DNA from: Aquirufa rosea
GTDB taxonomy: Bacteria; Bacteroidota; Bacteroidia; Cytophagales; Spirosomataceae
Direction of reading: 5' to 3'
Assembly (NCBI RefSeq): GCF_004118285.1
Contig: NZ_SDHY01000003.1
Span: forward strand, 310,001 to 374,000
Length of the DNA: 64,000 bases
The position numbers and the translations under genes were made by a program. This document shows, piece after piece, positions 53,587 through 61,563 of this stretch. The number at the start of each line of letters is the position of its first letter. Position 1 is the first letter of the stretch. The notes under the pieces are model-generated. The model did not search any database, was not told the DNA's origin, and saw only the letters and a program-made list of their open reading frames with translations.

Positions 53587-55632
53587 ATGAACAAATTGTT
53601 ATCCTGTATTTTACTTTTGCTGTTGGCATTGGGAAATCTTAGTGCACAATTGCCTGTTTTAAAGACATTTAATCATGAGGCAATGATGTCGACTAAGCGG
53701 GTGGCTCCACCAAAAATCAGTCCAGATGGTATGTGGGTTATTTATTCTCAACAAATTGTGAGCTATGATGCCGATGGAAATTCCAGCGACCTATGGTTGG
53801 CTGCAACGGACGGAAGCACCGCACCAAGAAAAATTACCCATTCCAAATCCAGCGAAGACAATTATTTTTGGCATCCTACTGAAAATAGAATTTTCTTTAC
53901 CGCCAAACGTGAGGGAGATGAAGCTTCACAATTATATTCTTTGGATTTATCCTTGGGTGGGGAGGCGCAGCGAATCAGTCAATTTAGTTTAGGAATAAGT
54001 AGTCCCATGATAAGTAGAGATGGGAGTAAAATTCTGTTTAGTGCCAAGGTTTTTCCAGGAGTTTTTACTGATTCTTTGAATAAGAAGAAAGCAGAGGAAA
54101 AGAAGAAATTAAAGTATAATGCACGAGTATACAATTCATTTCCTATTCGCTTGTGGGATAGCTGGTTAGATGAAAAGCAATCTCATGTATTTGTATTGGA
54201 TTTATCCAATAAACAGGTGAAAAATTTATTCGCTGAGATTAGCTTAATTCAATCTCCTGGTTTTCAGTTAGGATCATTTAATTGGGCCCCAGATCAGCAG
54301 TCTGTGGTATTTACCGCCACAACGGAATTAAATACGACAGCCTATCAAAATGCCATATCCAAGTTATATCAAGTAAGCCTTGAAGGAGGCAAAGAAAAGT
54401 TGTTAGTGGATGATTCATGGGATTATGCCTCGGTCGACTTTAGTCAAGATGGGAAATATCTCATAGCTACGGGTGCAGCTTTAGATCAAACCAAAATTTA
54501 CCATTTAAACAGATTGTATCGATTCAATTGGCCAGATATGTCTGGGAAAATGGAATTAATCAAGACACTGGATAGGCCCATCAATCATATGGAAATTGGT
54601 CAAAAGGAGATATTGGCTAGTGTGGAAGACCAAGGCTTCGATCGCATTATCAAAATTTCCATTCAGGATGGAACTTTTCAAAATGTATTGGGCGGAAAAC
54701 AGGGTTCTTACACTCAGGTTTCAATGTCTCAAAAGGAGAATATCTTTGCTTATCAATACCAAAGTATGGCTTTGCCTGCCGAGAATTTCGTTTCATTTGC
54801 TACCAAAGAAATAGCTATTTCGAAAGCCAACGACGCAAAGTTAAAGGACTATGATTTGAAAGATCCAGAGGTATTTTGGACGGTTAGTAGAGGTAGAAAA
54901 ATTAGGAGTTTTCTTTTAAAGCCCGCATCTTTTGACCCGCAAAAAAAATATCCGCTATTTGTTTTAATGCATGGAGGTCCAGCCATTTCTATTAAAGACG
55001 CCTATGGCTATCGCTGGAATCCTCATGTGTTAGCTGGTACAGAATACGTTATCGTAATGACTGATTATACGGGTTCAACGGGTTATGGAGAAAAATTTGC
55101 TCAAGACATTCAATTGGATCCATTTAGGGGGCCAGGTCAGGATATTTTAGAAGCAGCAAAAGATGCCATGAAAAGATATTCTTTCATCGATGGGAACAGA
55201 CAAGCTGCCGGTGGGGCGAGTTATGGAGGGCATTTGGCTAACTGGATGCAAGCAAGTACCAGTCATTTTAAATGTTTGATATCTCATGCCGGGCTAGTGA
55301 ATTCTGAATCACAATGGGGTACATCAGATTATATTTGGGGAAGAGAACTGATGAATGGAGGTGCTCCCTGGGTTCCTACCAAAACTTGGAAAGAGCAAAA
55401 TCCGATGCGATATGCTGCCCAATTTAAAACACCGATTCTTTTGACGGTGGGAGAAAAAGATTTCAGGGTTCCTTTGAACAATACCATTGAAAACTGGAGT
55501 ATACTTCAGCGACAAAAAGTGCCTAGCAAATTGATTGTTTTTCCAGAAGAAAATCACTGGATTTTAAAGCCAGAAAACTCCCGTTTTCATTACCAAGAAA
55601 TTCGCAATTGGTTAGCTACTTATTTGAAATAA
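53587..55632 (+). CDS. S9 family prolyl-oligopeptidase-type serine peptidase
   Basis: Protein of 681 residues with signal peptide MNKLLSCILLLLLALGNLSAQ. A beta-propeller at about 25-400 (AMMSTKRVAPPKISPDGMWV, WHPTENRIFFTAKREG) precedes the alpha/beta-hydrolase catalytic domain. The catalytic Ser is in AAGGASYGGHLANWM, the Asp in VGEKDFRVPLN and the His in EENHWILKPEN. It would trim peptides in the periplasm. The ATG at 53587 was chosen because the longer frame from 53530 overlaps the divergent M13 gene. A bidirectional terminator follows. Confidence 0.94.
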   Translation: MNKLLSCILLLLLALGNLSAQLPVLKTFNHEAMMSTKRVAPPKISPDGMWVIYSQQIVSYDADGNSSDLWLAATDGSTAPRKITHSKSSEDNYFWHPTENRIFFTAKREGDEASQLYSLDLSLGGEAQRISQFSLGISSPMISRDGSKILFSAKVFPGVFTDSLNKKKAEEKKKLKYNARVYNSFPIRLWDSWLDEKQSHVFVLDLSNKQVKNLFAEISLIQSPGFQLGSFNWAPDQQSVVFTATTELNTTAYQNAISKLYQVSLEGGKEKLLVDDSWDYASVDFSQDGKYLIATGAALDQTKIYHLNRLYRFNWPDMSGKMELIKTLDRPINHMEIGQKEILASVEDQGFDRIIKISIQDGTFQNVLGGKQGSYTQVSMSQKENIFAYQYQSMALPAENFVSFATKEIAISKANDAKLKDYDLKDPEVFWTVSRGRKIRSFLLKPASFDPQKKYPLFVLMHGGPAISIKDAYGYRWNPHVLAGTEYVIVMTDYTGSTGYGEKFAQDIQLDPFRGPGQDILEAAKDAMKRYSFIDGNRQAAGGASYGGHLANWMQASTSHFKCLISHAGLVNSESQWGTSDYIWGRELMNGGAPWVPTKTWKEQNPMRYAAQFKTPILLTVGEKDFRVPLNNTIENWSILQRQKVPSKLIVFPEENHWILKPENSRFHYQEIRNWLATYLK

Positions 55633-55635
55633 AAC

Positions 55636-55664
55636 AAAAGCCCGAGTCAGTAGCTCGGGCTTTT
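55636..55664. terminator. Bidirectional terminator
   Basis: AAAAGCCCGAG (55636-55646) and CTCGGGCTTTT (55654-55664) form a perfect 11-bp stem with a 7-base loop between the convergent S9 peptidase and Gfo/Idh/MocA genes. Confidence 0.9.
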
Positions 55665-55690
55665 AATTGAAATTATTAGATAAATAGGAA

Positions 55691-56773
55691 TTAGTTCAGT
55701 TCAATCATTTTTCCTGTTTTCACAGATTCATCACAAGCGAATGCAATTTTTAGACTATTAACGGCATCTGCCACGTGATCACTTAGATTCCAATCTTGTA
55801 TAATGGCTTGATAGAAATATTCCTGCTCACGGTCGCATAAGCCTTGGTGATCAGGCTCATCCATTAAGTTTACCCATTCATCCTCTTGAGTAAACTCATT
55901 TTCAGTATTGATACTGGAATTATGCACTCGGAGAGATTCAGTTTTAGTATGTGATTCTACGGAATCTGATTTGCCTTCTCCACCAGCTTCTTTCGCCACA
56001 ATGGAAACAGAGCCAAGTGGACCGAAAACATCTTTTACAAAATAGGCAGTTTGTGAGATCATTGGACCCCAGCCTGCCTCATACCAACCTACTGATCCGT
56101 CTTCAAAATAAATTTGAAGTTGACCATAATTGTAATTGTCCGCAGGAATATCATTGGTTAATCTAGCCCCGATAGCCGAAACACGAATAGGTTTGGATCG
56201 TGTCATTTGACACATCACATCGATGTAATGCACTCCACAGTCCACGATAGGGCTTAAGCTCTTCATGAGGTTTCGGTGTACATCCCACATAAATCCATGG
56301 CTTTGTTGATTCAAGTTCATTCGCATCACCAAAGGCTTTCCTAAACCTTTGGCAATTTCAATGAATTTTATCCAAGAGGGATGATGTCTAAGAATATAAC
56401 CAACTACTAATTTCTTACCCGTCTTGCGAACCACTTCGGCGACTCTCTCTGCACCCGCCAAAGAATCAGCTATGGGTTTTTCTAAAAATACGTGGCAGCC
56501 TGCCTCCAAGGCAGCGATGGCATAAGCTTCATGCGTATCTGGATAGGTTGAAATACAAACTGCATCAGGGTTAGTTGCATTTAATGCTTCCGTATAGTCG
56601 GCAAATAAAGCATACTTGCCACCCAATTGTTGGTTTAATTTCTCTTTGCTATTTCCCGGGGAGACTAATCCACAAATATCAAATCCATCATGGGTATGGT
56701 ATGCCGTAGCATGAGATGCACCCATATTACCACATCCCACCACTAATACGCGTAATTTATTTTTTGAACTCAT
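55691..56773 (-). CDS. Gfo/Idh/MocA family NAD(P)-dependent oxidoreductase
   Basis: Protein of 360 residues. The Rossmann motif is VLVVGCGNMGASHATAY (about 9-25), the EKP motif is VFLEKPIADSLAGAE, and the second-domain motif is DCGVHYIDVMCQM (GxHxxD). These enzymes oxidise or reduce sugars, inositols and related compounds, often with a xylose-isomerase-like TIM-barrel partner. Such a partner is encoded divergently 175 bases away, which fits a shared sugar pathway. No signal peptide; substrate unknown. Confidence 0.93.
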   Translation of the reverse strand: MSSKNKLRVLVVGCGNMGASHATAYHTHDGFDICGLVSPGNSKEKLNQQLGGKYALFADYTEALNATNPDAVCISTYPDTHEAYAIAALEAGCHVFLEKPIADSLAGAERVAEVVRKTGKKLVVGYILRHHPSWIKFIEIAKGLGKPLVMRMNLNQQSHGFMWDVHRNLMKSLSPIVDCGVHYIDVMCQMTRSKPIRVSAIGARLTNDIPADNYNYGQLQIYFEDGSVGWYEAGWGPMISQTAYFVKDVFGPLGSVSIVAKEAGGEGKSDSVESHTKTESLRVHNSSINTENEFTQEDEWVNLMDEPDHQGLCDREQEYFYQAIIQDWNLSDHVADAVNSLKIAFACDESVKTGKMIELN

Positions 56774-56948
56774 TTTATTCGGTTTATTGATAAGTGAAAT
56801 TAAAAAGATTGATGCATAAATGGAAAAGGCTTATAGGCTTTTGTGGCAATATGCCTCATTTTCTGAAAACTAGTCTGAATTTATACTGAATTAAATTTTA
56901 TTGTATCAAAACAATACATTATAATTGTACCATTAAAACCCAACAATC

Positions 56949-57839
56949 ATGCAAAGAAGGCAGTTTTTGCAACAATCCAGTGCCCTAGCGGCGTCATCCT
57001 TATTTTTACCGAGTCTAGGAGCATGGGAGCAAGCATTCACTTCAAAGCCCCTAGGACTTCAGTTATTTACCTTGTTTCAGGTGATTGATCAAGATGTTCC
57101 TGGCAATTTGAAGAAAGTGGCTGATTTAGGAATTCAGGAACTTGAGTCTGCTTTTAGCTTTAAGCCCATGTTTTATGGTTACTCGGGAAAAGATTTCAAG
57201 TCATTGACAAATAGTTTGGGATTAAAGTGGGTTTCCCATCACGTAATGGGGGCACCATTGAAGCCAAGACCGGGTTTTGATGTAAGTAAAATGCCTAAGT
57301 TTTTAACACTGAAAACTGATTCCAGTCAAATTATTGACAATGTAGCTGAGGCAGGTATATCCTATTTGGTTTGTGCCAACATACCGATCGAGTCAAAAAC
57401 TGAAGTATCAGAGGCAGTTGAAATTTTGACTAAGGCTGGAGAATTAGCTAAGAAAGCTGGATTGACTTTTTGCTACCACAATCATGATGCTGAATTTAAA
57501 GAGATCGATGGCCAAAGGGCATTCGATGTGTTTTCCACTCAGATTTCTTCAGATATATTGAAATTTGAACTGGATTTAGGATGGGCAAATAAGGCTGGTG
57601 AAAATATTGTTGAGCTATTCAAAAAACAACCAGGCCGTTTCCCATTATGCCACATTAAAGATTTTGATGCAGATTACAAAAATATCGTTCCAGTAGGACA
57701 AGGAATCATTAATTATAAGCCTATTTTCGAAGCAGCCTCTATTGGAGGATTGAAGCATTTCTTCCTAGAGCATGATATGCCCAAAGATGCATTTGAGAGC
57801 ATTCGATTAGGTAAAAGCGCTTTAGATAAAATTTTATAA
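56949..57839 (+). CDS. Exported sugar phosphate isomerase/epimerase-like TIM-barrel protein
   Basis: Protein of 296 residues with a twin-arginine-type leader (MQRRQFLQQSSALAASSLFLPSLG). The xylose isomerase-like barrel carries the expected metal ligands: Glu in IQELESAFSF, His in FCYHNHDAEF, Asp/Glu in KFELDLGWAN, His in PLCHIKDFDAD and Glu in HFFLEHDMPK. It would isomerise or epimerise a sugar or inositol in the periplasm. Divergent from the Gfo/Idh/MocA gene. Confidence 0.9.
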   Translation: MQRRQFLQQSSALAASSLFLPSLGAWEQAFTSKPLGLQLFTLFQVIDQDVPGNLKKVADLGIQELESAFSFKPMFYGYSGKDFKSLTNSLGLKWVSHHVMGAPLKPRPGFDVSKMPKFLTLKTDSSQIIDNVAEAGISYLVCANIPIESKTEVSEAVEILTKAGELAKKAGLTFCYHNHDAEFKEIDGQRAFDVFSTQISSDILKFELDLGWANKAGENIVELFKKQPGRFPLCHIKDFDADYKNIVPVGQGIINYKPIFEAASIGGLKHFFLEHDMPKDAFESIRLGKSALDKIL

Positions 57840-57843
57840 ATAC

Positions 57844-58014
57844 CTAAATATCCCCTAAGAATCCGCCAAAAGTTGAATTGGTCAGGATAATATCACAAGC
57901 TGCCTTTTTCCAGAGGTTTTTTCTTTGGTTAAAGGCAGTTTTTATTCCATTCATTAAGGGTATCCAATTCATTGATTTTTTTGATTTTGCAAATTTATGA
58001 ACGGGTAGTTTCAT
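57844..58014 (-). CDS. Possible small ORF (56 residues), low confidence
   Basis: ATG at 58014-58012 and TAG at 57846-57844. The product starts MKLPVHKFAKSKKSMNWI and ends CDIILTNSTFGGFLGDI. The N-terminal half is basic. No family recognised; it could be real, a remnant, or chance. It overlaps a candidate terminator for the upstream gene on the other strand. The remainder of the 326-base gap (57840-58165) holds nothing further I can recognise. Confidence 0.25.
   Translation of the reverse strand: MKLPVHKFAKSKKSMNWIPLMNGIKTAFNQRKNLWKKAACDIILTNSTFGGFLGDI
57900..57945 (+). terminator. Candidate terminator after the isomerase gene
   Basis: CTGCCTTT (57900-57907) and AAAGGCAG (57931-57938) with a partly paired 23-base loop and TTTTTATT following. 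The loop is long, so activity is less certain. Confidence 0.45.
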
Positions 58015-58165
58015 GTACCGTTTGGATTTAAATAGGTAGGTTATTCATCGACGTCCTTAGCTATTTTGACATTATCAATTATATGTTGACCGATTGTTGC
58101 AGAAATCATTAGACCTATTGTTCTATTTTTATCTTAAGTATAACTAAACTCTAAAGATAAACACA

Positions 58166-58897
58166 TTGAAACGTAAAGACTTTTTATTTAAAGCAGGAGC
58201 CTCCGTAGTTATGGGCACTCTTGCTACCTTAGCTTGTAAATCAGATGAAACACTTAGTCCATCCAGTACTACTAGCTCCAGTTCTAATTCATCCTCTAGC
58301 AATTCCACTTCCTGTAAAGTTGGAGACACAGAAACGGATGGTCCCTATCCTTTATACAACAAGCGAGATGCATCCATTACGCATGCTGATATTACGGAGG
58401 GGAAAACAGGTATTCCCCTGAATATGATGATTGCAGTGAAAGATGTAAATGCTAATTGTGCTTTGCTACCTAATGCCCGAGTGGATGTATGGCATTGTGA
58501 TAAGGATGGATATTATTCAGGATATGTCAATTCGGGATATTTAGGAACACAAGATAATACTTCAAAGACTTTTTGTAGAGGGATTGCCACTACAGATGCC
58601 AATGGAATAGCCCGTTTTACAACTATTTATCCAGGTTGGTATCAAGGGCGAGTTACGCATATTCACGCACAAATATATGTAAACAATGTCCTGAAATTAA
58701 CCACACAAATAGCTTTTCCAGAAGAGATAAATACGGCCGTGTATAATACCGATTTATATAAAGCTCATGGCCAAAATGCCACTAAAAACACGACAGATTC
58801 CATCATTAAAGATTCTTTATCGAATGAATTAGCTAGTGTAAGTGTCAATGCATCAGGGGGATACGATTTGAATCATACCATTTTTATTGCGTTGTAG
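58166..58897 (+). CDS. Intradiol ring-cleavage dioxygenase-like lipoprotein
   Basis: Protein of 243 residues. The only start before the leader is a TTG at 58166, giving MKRKDFLFKAGASVVMGT with a Tat-like RK motif and a lipobox at LATLAC24. A Ser-rich linker (about 31-49) precedes the dioxygenase domain. The iron site of protocatechuate/catechol dioxygenases is visible: VDVWHCDKDGYYSGY (Tyr), YPGWYQGRVTHIH (Tyr159, His165, His167). It would cleave catechol-type rings at the cell surface. No aromatic catabolism genes are nearby. Confidence 0.87.
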   Translation: MKRKDFLFKAGASVVMGTLATLACKSDETLSPSSTTSSSSNSSSSNSTSCKVGDTETDGPYPLYNKRDASITHADITEGKTGIPLNMMIAVKDVNANCALLPNARVDVWHCDKDGYYSGYVNSGYLGTQDNTSKTFCRGIATTDANGIARFTTIYPGWYQGRVTHIHAQIYVNNVLKLTTQIAFPEEINTAVYNTDLYKAHGQNATKNTTDSIIKDSLSNELASVSVNASGGYDLNHTIFIAL

Positions 58898-58914
58898 CTC
58901 ATAGATATTTCTTC

Positions 58915-58937
58915 AAGAGGCTTCGGCCTCTTTTTTT
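58915..58937 (+). terminator. Rho-independent terminator with TTCG loop
   Basis: AAGAGGC (58915-58921), loop TTCG, GCCTCTT (58926-58932), then a T-run. It ends the dioxygenase gene. Confidence 0.92.
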
Positions 58938-58960
58938 ATGCCCAATTATTTTGTTTGTAA

Positions 58961-58968
58961 TATTTTTG
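58961..58968 (+). promoter_or_regulatory. Candidate -7 element for the CBS/diacylglycerol kinase genes
   Basis: TATTTTTG matches TAnnTTTG, 37 bases before the ATG at 59005 and just after the previous terminator. No convincing -33 element. Confidence 0.4.
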
Positions 58969-59004
58969 TTTTAATTTGGATAATTCCTGCAAAAAATTAA
59001 AGTT

Positions 59005-59433
59005 ATGAAAAAAGTCCACGATATTTTGTCGCAAAGAAAGAGGGATACCATAGCGGTGGCCCCAGATGCACCTGTGATTGAAGCATTAAAGATTATGCAA
59101 GATCAAAATATAGGTTCTGTGGTAGTCATGGATGGGAACCATTATTTAGGAATCATGACAGAGAGGGATTATGCTAGAAAGGTAATTCTCTTAGGAAAAA
59201 GTTCGATCGATGCCTCTGTAAAAGAAATTATGTCCACGGATTTGCCTCATGTAAATCGAGAAACTACCATTGAAATGTGCATGATCATCGTATCAGAGAA
59301 AAACATTCGGTATTTACCTGTACTAGAAAATGGGCATTTTGTTGGGATTATTTCGGTAAATGACCTAATTACTGCCACTATTCAAGACCACTTGGATACC
59401 ATTGAGCATCTAAAGAATTATATTCAGATGTAA
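59005..59433 (+). CDS. CBS domain-pair protein
   Basis: Protein of 142 residues that is almost wholly a CBS pair: IAVAPDAPVIEALKIMQDQN and IGSVVVMDGNHYLGIMTERDYARK for the first, STDLPHVNRETTIEMCMIIV and YLPVLENGHFVGIISVNDL for the second. Such proteins bind AMP, ATP or SAM as energy sensors. The stop is followed immediately by the non-ATG start of the diacylglycerol kinase-like gene, so the two are probably translated together. Confidence 0.92.
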   Translation: MKKVHDILSQRKRDTIAVAPDAPVIEALKIMQDQNIGSVVVMDGNHYLGIMTERDYARKVILLGKSSIDASVKEIMSTDLPHVNRETTIEMCMIIVSEKNIRYLPVLENGHFVGIISVNDLITATIQDHLDTIEHLKNYIQM

Positions 59434-60300
59434 TTGCTGGAGGTGGAAAAACTAGTCGTCGCGTTTTTAATTAATCCTATTTGTTCCTCTAAAACTAAAT
59501 CCTATGCCCAATGGGTAGAGGAAATGGTAAAGGGAAAAAAAGGGCATTCCATTAATTTGAAATTGTTTTTTGGGGATTGGCCAAGTGATTTGAGTCCTTA
59601 CAATCAAGTCTGGGTATTAGGTGGTGATGGGACCTACCATTATTTTGCCAATAGCTATCCCAATTGTTCTTTACCCATCGCCTTTTTCAAGGGTGGGACT
59701 GGCAATGATTTTTATTGGAAGCTTTATGGCAATTCCAGCCCTGAGGAACATTTGGAGATTGTACTTCAAGGTAAGGTTAAGAAAGTGGATGCCGGCCTAT
59801 GCAATGGAAGATTATTCTTAAATGGAGTAGGAATGGGTTTGGAAGGAGAGGTGCTAGAATCTATGAATACAATTAGAGCCATCGGAGGCCTTATAGGCTA
59901 TTTTTTAGTAGCAATCCCTCAGATTTTTTTATTCAGGTCATTTAAAGTCAAAATAAGCCTTGATCAAGAATGGTTGGAACGAAGGGTTTTTTTATGCATG
60001 GTTTTTAATTCATCTCGAGCTGGTGGAGGGTTTCATTTTGTGCCTCATGCTTCCATCTGGGACAATCAACTGGATGTATTATTATGTGAACCTTTGTCCA
60101 TACTTAAAAGGATTTGGTATTTACCCAAGATTCAAAAGGGGAAGCATGAGCATCTATCTTTCCTTCAATTTAAACAAGCCAAACAAATAATCGTACAGGC
60201 TGAAAAGCCAATTAAAGCGCAAGTGGATGGTGAAATGATGATTTCTAAGCGCTTTGATTTCCAAGTGTTGGCGCAACATTTTCTAATCATCGTCCCTTAA
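59434..60300 (+). CDS. Diacylglycerol kinase-like lipid kinase
   Basis: Protein of up to 288 residues of the DagK/YegS family. It shows AFLINPICSSKTKSYAQWVE, the nucleotide motif VWVLGGDGTYHYF, FFKGGTGNDFYWKLYG and DAGLCNGRLFLNGVGMGLEGEV. It would phosphorylate diacylglycerol or another lipid alcohol. There is no ATG before the conserved region; a TTG at 59434 (straight after the preceding TAA) or a GTG at 59443 must serve as start. Confidence 0.87.
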   Translation: MLEVEKLVVAFLINPICSSKTKSYAQWVEEMVKGKKGHSINLKLFFGDWPSDLSPYNQVWVLGGDGTYHYFANSYPNCSLPIAFFKGGTGNDFYWKLYGNSSPEEHLEIVLQGKVKKVDAGLCNGRLFLNGVGMGLEGEVLESMNTIRAIGGLIGYFLVAIPQIFLFRSFKVKISLDQEWLERRVFLCMVFNSSRAGGGFHFVPHASIWDNQLDVLLCEPLSILKRIWYLPKIQKGKHEHLSFLQFKQAKQIIVQAEKPIKAQVDGEMMISKRFDFQVLAQHFLIIVP

Positions 60301-60332
60301 TTTTTTTTCATTGAACAGTATTTAGCATAAAT

Positions 60333-60354
60333 TTTATCGTAATATTGCGATAAA
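60333..60354. promoter_or_regulatory. Near-perfect 22-bp palindrome, ArsR-like operator
   Basis: TTTATCG (60333-60339) and CGATAAA (60348-60354) are exact inverted repeats around TAATATTG, and the whole 22 bp is symmetric except for one mismatched pair. It ends 8 bases before the ATG of the ArsC-like phosphatase gene. Motifs of this kind (ATCGnAATATTnCGAT) are what ArsR/SmtB-family repressors bind; no arsR gene is in the window. Confidence 0.55.
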
Positions 60355-60362
60355 TTAATTGT

Positions 60363-60977
60363 ATGTATCCCATTTTAGCCAAGAAAATTCAAACCTTACG
60401 TCAGCGAAGCATATCTGAAGAAAGAAAAGAGCAGGTAAATCTCTTAATTGATTACATGCGGCAATGCATAGTTGAGGCTAAACCCATCCGTTTGAATTTC
60501 ATTTGTACCCATAATTCTCGAAGAAGTCAATTGGCACAAATATGGGCACAAACTGCTGCCCATTATGTAGGAATTCCTTTGCAATCATATTCGGGTGGGG
60601 TGGAAGAAACGGCCTGCAATGAACGTACCATCGCTTCATTGAAACGATTTGGATTTGAAGTGTACCAACGTGGTCATTCCAATCCCATTTATTTTATTTT
60701 TCATACTGAGGATGAACCATGTATGATAGCATTTTCTAAGATATATGACAGTCCCATTAATCCTCACCAACAATTTGCCGCAGTGATGACTTGCTCGCAT
60801 GCTGATGAAAATTGTCCTTTTATTTCGGGAGCTTTGGCCAGAATTCCATTGCGCTATGATGATCCTAAGGAATTTGATGATAGCTCCGAAGAGGCGCTCC
60901 GTTATGATACATGTTCCGAACAAATCGCTTCGGAATTATTTTATGCTTTTGAAAAGCTTAAAGCAATGATTAGCTAG
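60363..60977 (+). CDS. Low-molecular-weight phosphatase/arsenate reductase-like protein
   Basis: Protein of 204 residues. The P-loop is NFICTHNSRRSQLAQIWAQ (CTHNSRRS, the CxxNxxRS form of LMW-PTP and thioredoxin-type ArsC), followed by YSGGVEETACNERTIASLK. The acid-loop region ENCPFISGALARIPLRYDDPKEF near the C-terminus carries a conserved Asp. This Bacteroidota-type group is usually called a protein-tyrosine-phosphatase and is often near arsenic genes. The operator-like palindrome upstream supports an arsenic role, but transport or arsR genes are not seen here. It overlaps the convergent NTF2-like gene by 8 bases. Confidence 0.82.
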   Translation: MYPILAKKIQTLRQRSISEERKEQVNLLIDYMRQCIVEAKPIRLNFICTHNSRRSQLAQIWAQTAAHYVGIPLQSYSGGVEETACNERTIASLKRFGFEVYQRGHSNPIYFIFHTEDEPCMIAFSKIYDSPINPHQQFAAVMTCSHADENCPFISGALARIPLRYDDPKEFDDSSEEALRYDTCSEQIASELFYAFEKLKAMIS

Positions 60978-61395
60978 TATGATCTCGGAAAATTAGCCAC
61001 TGGCCTTTAACTTTTTTCAGTAATAAAGTAAAATGACCGCCAATATCGCCTAGCTTAGGTCGAGTTAAATGCCATTTCCCAATTACCCATGCCGTTTTGG
61101 AGGCTGTAACCTCCACTTCCAAAATATCAAATTTCAGTTGGCCCATGGCCTCTTGATTGGGGTACGCGGAATGGTAACGAGCTAATGTGGCGTCCCAGCC
61201 CTGGGTAATCCCATTTTTACTAATAAATTTTAAGTCTTGTGAATGGTGATAATAGGCCATAAAGCCTGGAATATCACCCAGATTCCATCGTTTGTTTTGT
61301 TCTGCCAATACTTGTCGGATGGCGTTCTCATCGGAAGGTGTTTGAGCGAAACATTTTAATGATAGTAAAATGAAGACGAGTATTTTTCTAAACAT
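60970..61395 (-). CDS. Exported NTF2-like protein (DUF4440 type)
   Basis: Protein of 141 residues with a signal peptide (MFRKILVFILLSLKCFAQ) and a cone-shaped NTF2-like domain: ENAIRQVLAEQNKRWNLGDIPGFMAYYHH (key part IRQVLAEQNKRWNLGD) and TAWVIGKWHLTRP, GGHFTLLLKKVKGQWLIFRDHTS (key part GGHFTLLLKKVKGQWLI). Such proteins can bind small molecules or act as enzymes; the role is unknown. Its stop end overlaps the phosphatase gene by 8 bases. Confidence 0.8.
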   Translation of the reverse strand: MFRKILVFILLSLKCFAQTPSDENAIRQVLAEQNKRWNLGDIPGFMAYYHHSQDLKFISKNGITQGWDATLARYHSAYPNQEAMGQLKFDILEVEVTASKTAWVIGKWHLTRPKLGDIGGHFTLLLKKVKGQWLIFRDHTS

Positions 61396-61563
61396 GGTAG
61401 CTGATTTTTTAGAAAATTAAGTATTTTTCATCATTTTGATAGGAATTTGATGGCTATTTAAGACTTTGTCGACAAATACTGTGAATTGGTAGCAAAAGCA
61501 ATCCAACATTTTTTTTCATTCAGCTTATTGTATCATTTTTGTAAAATGAACAACCTTACTAAT

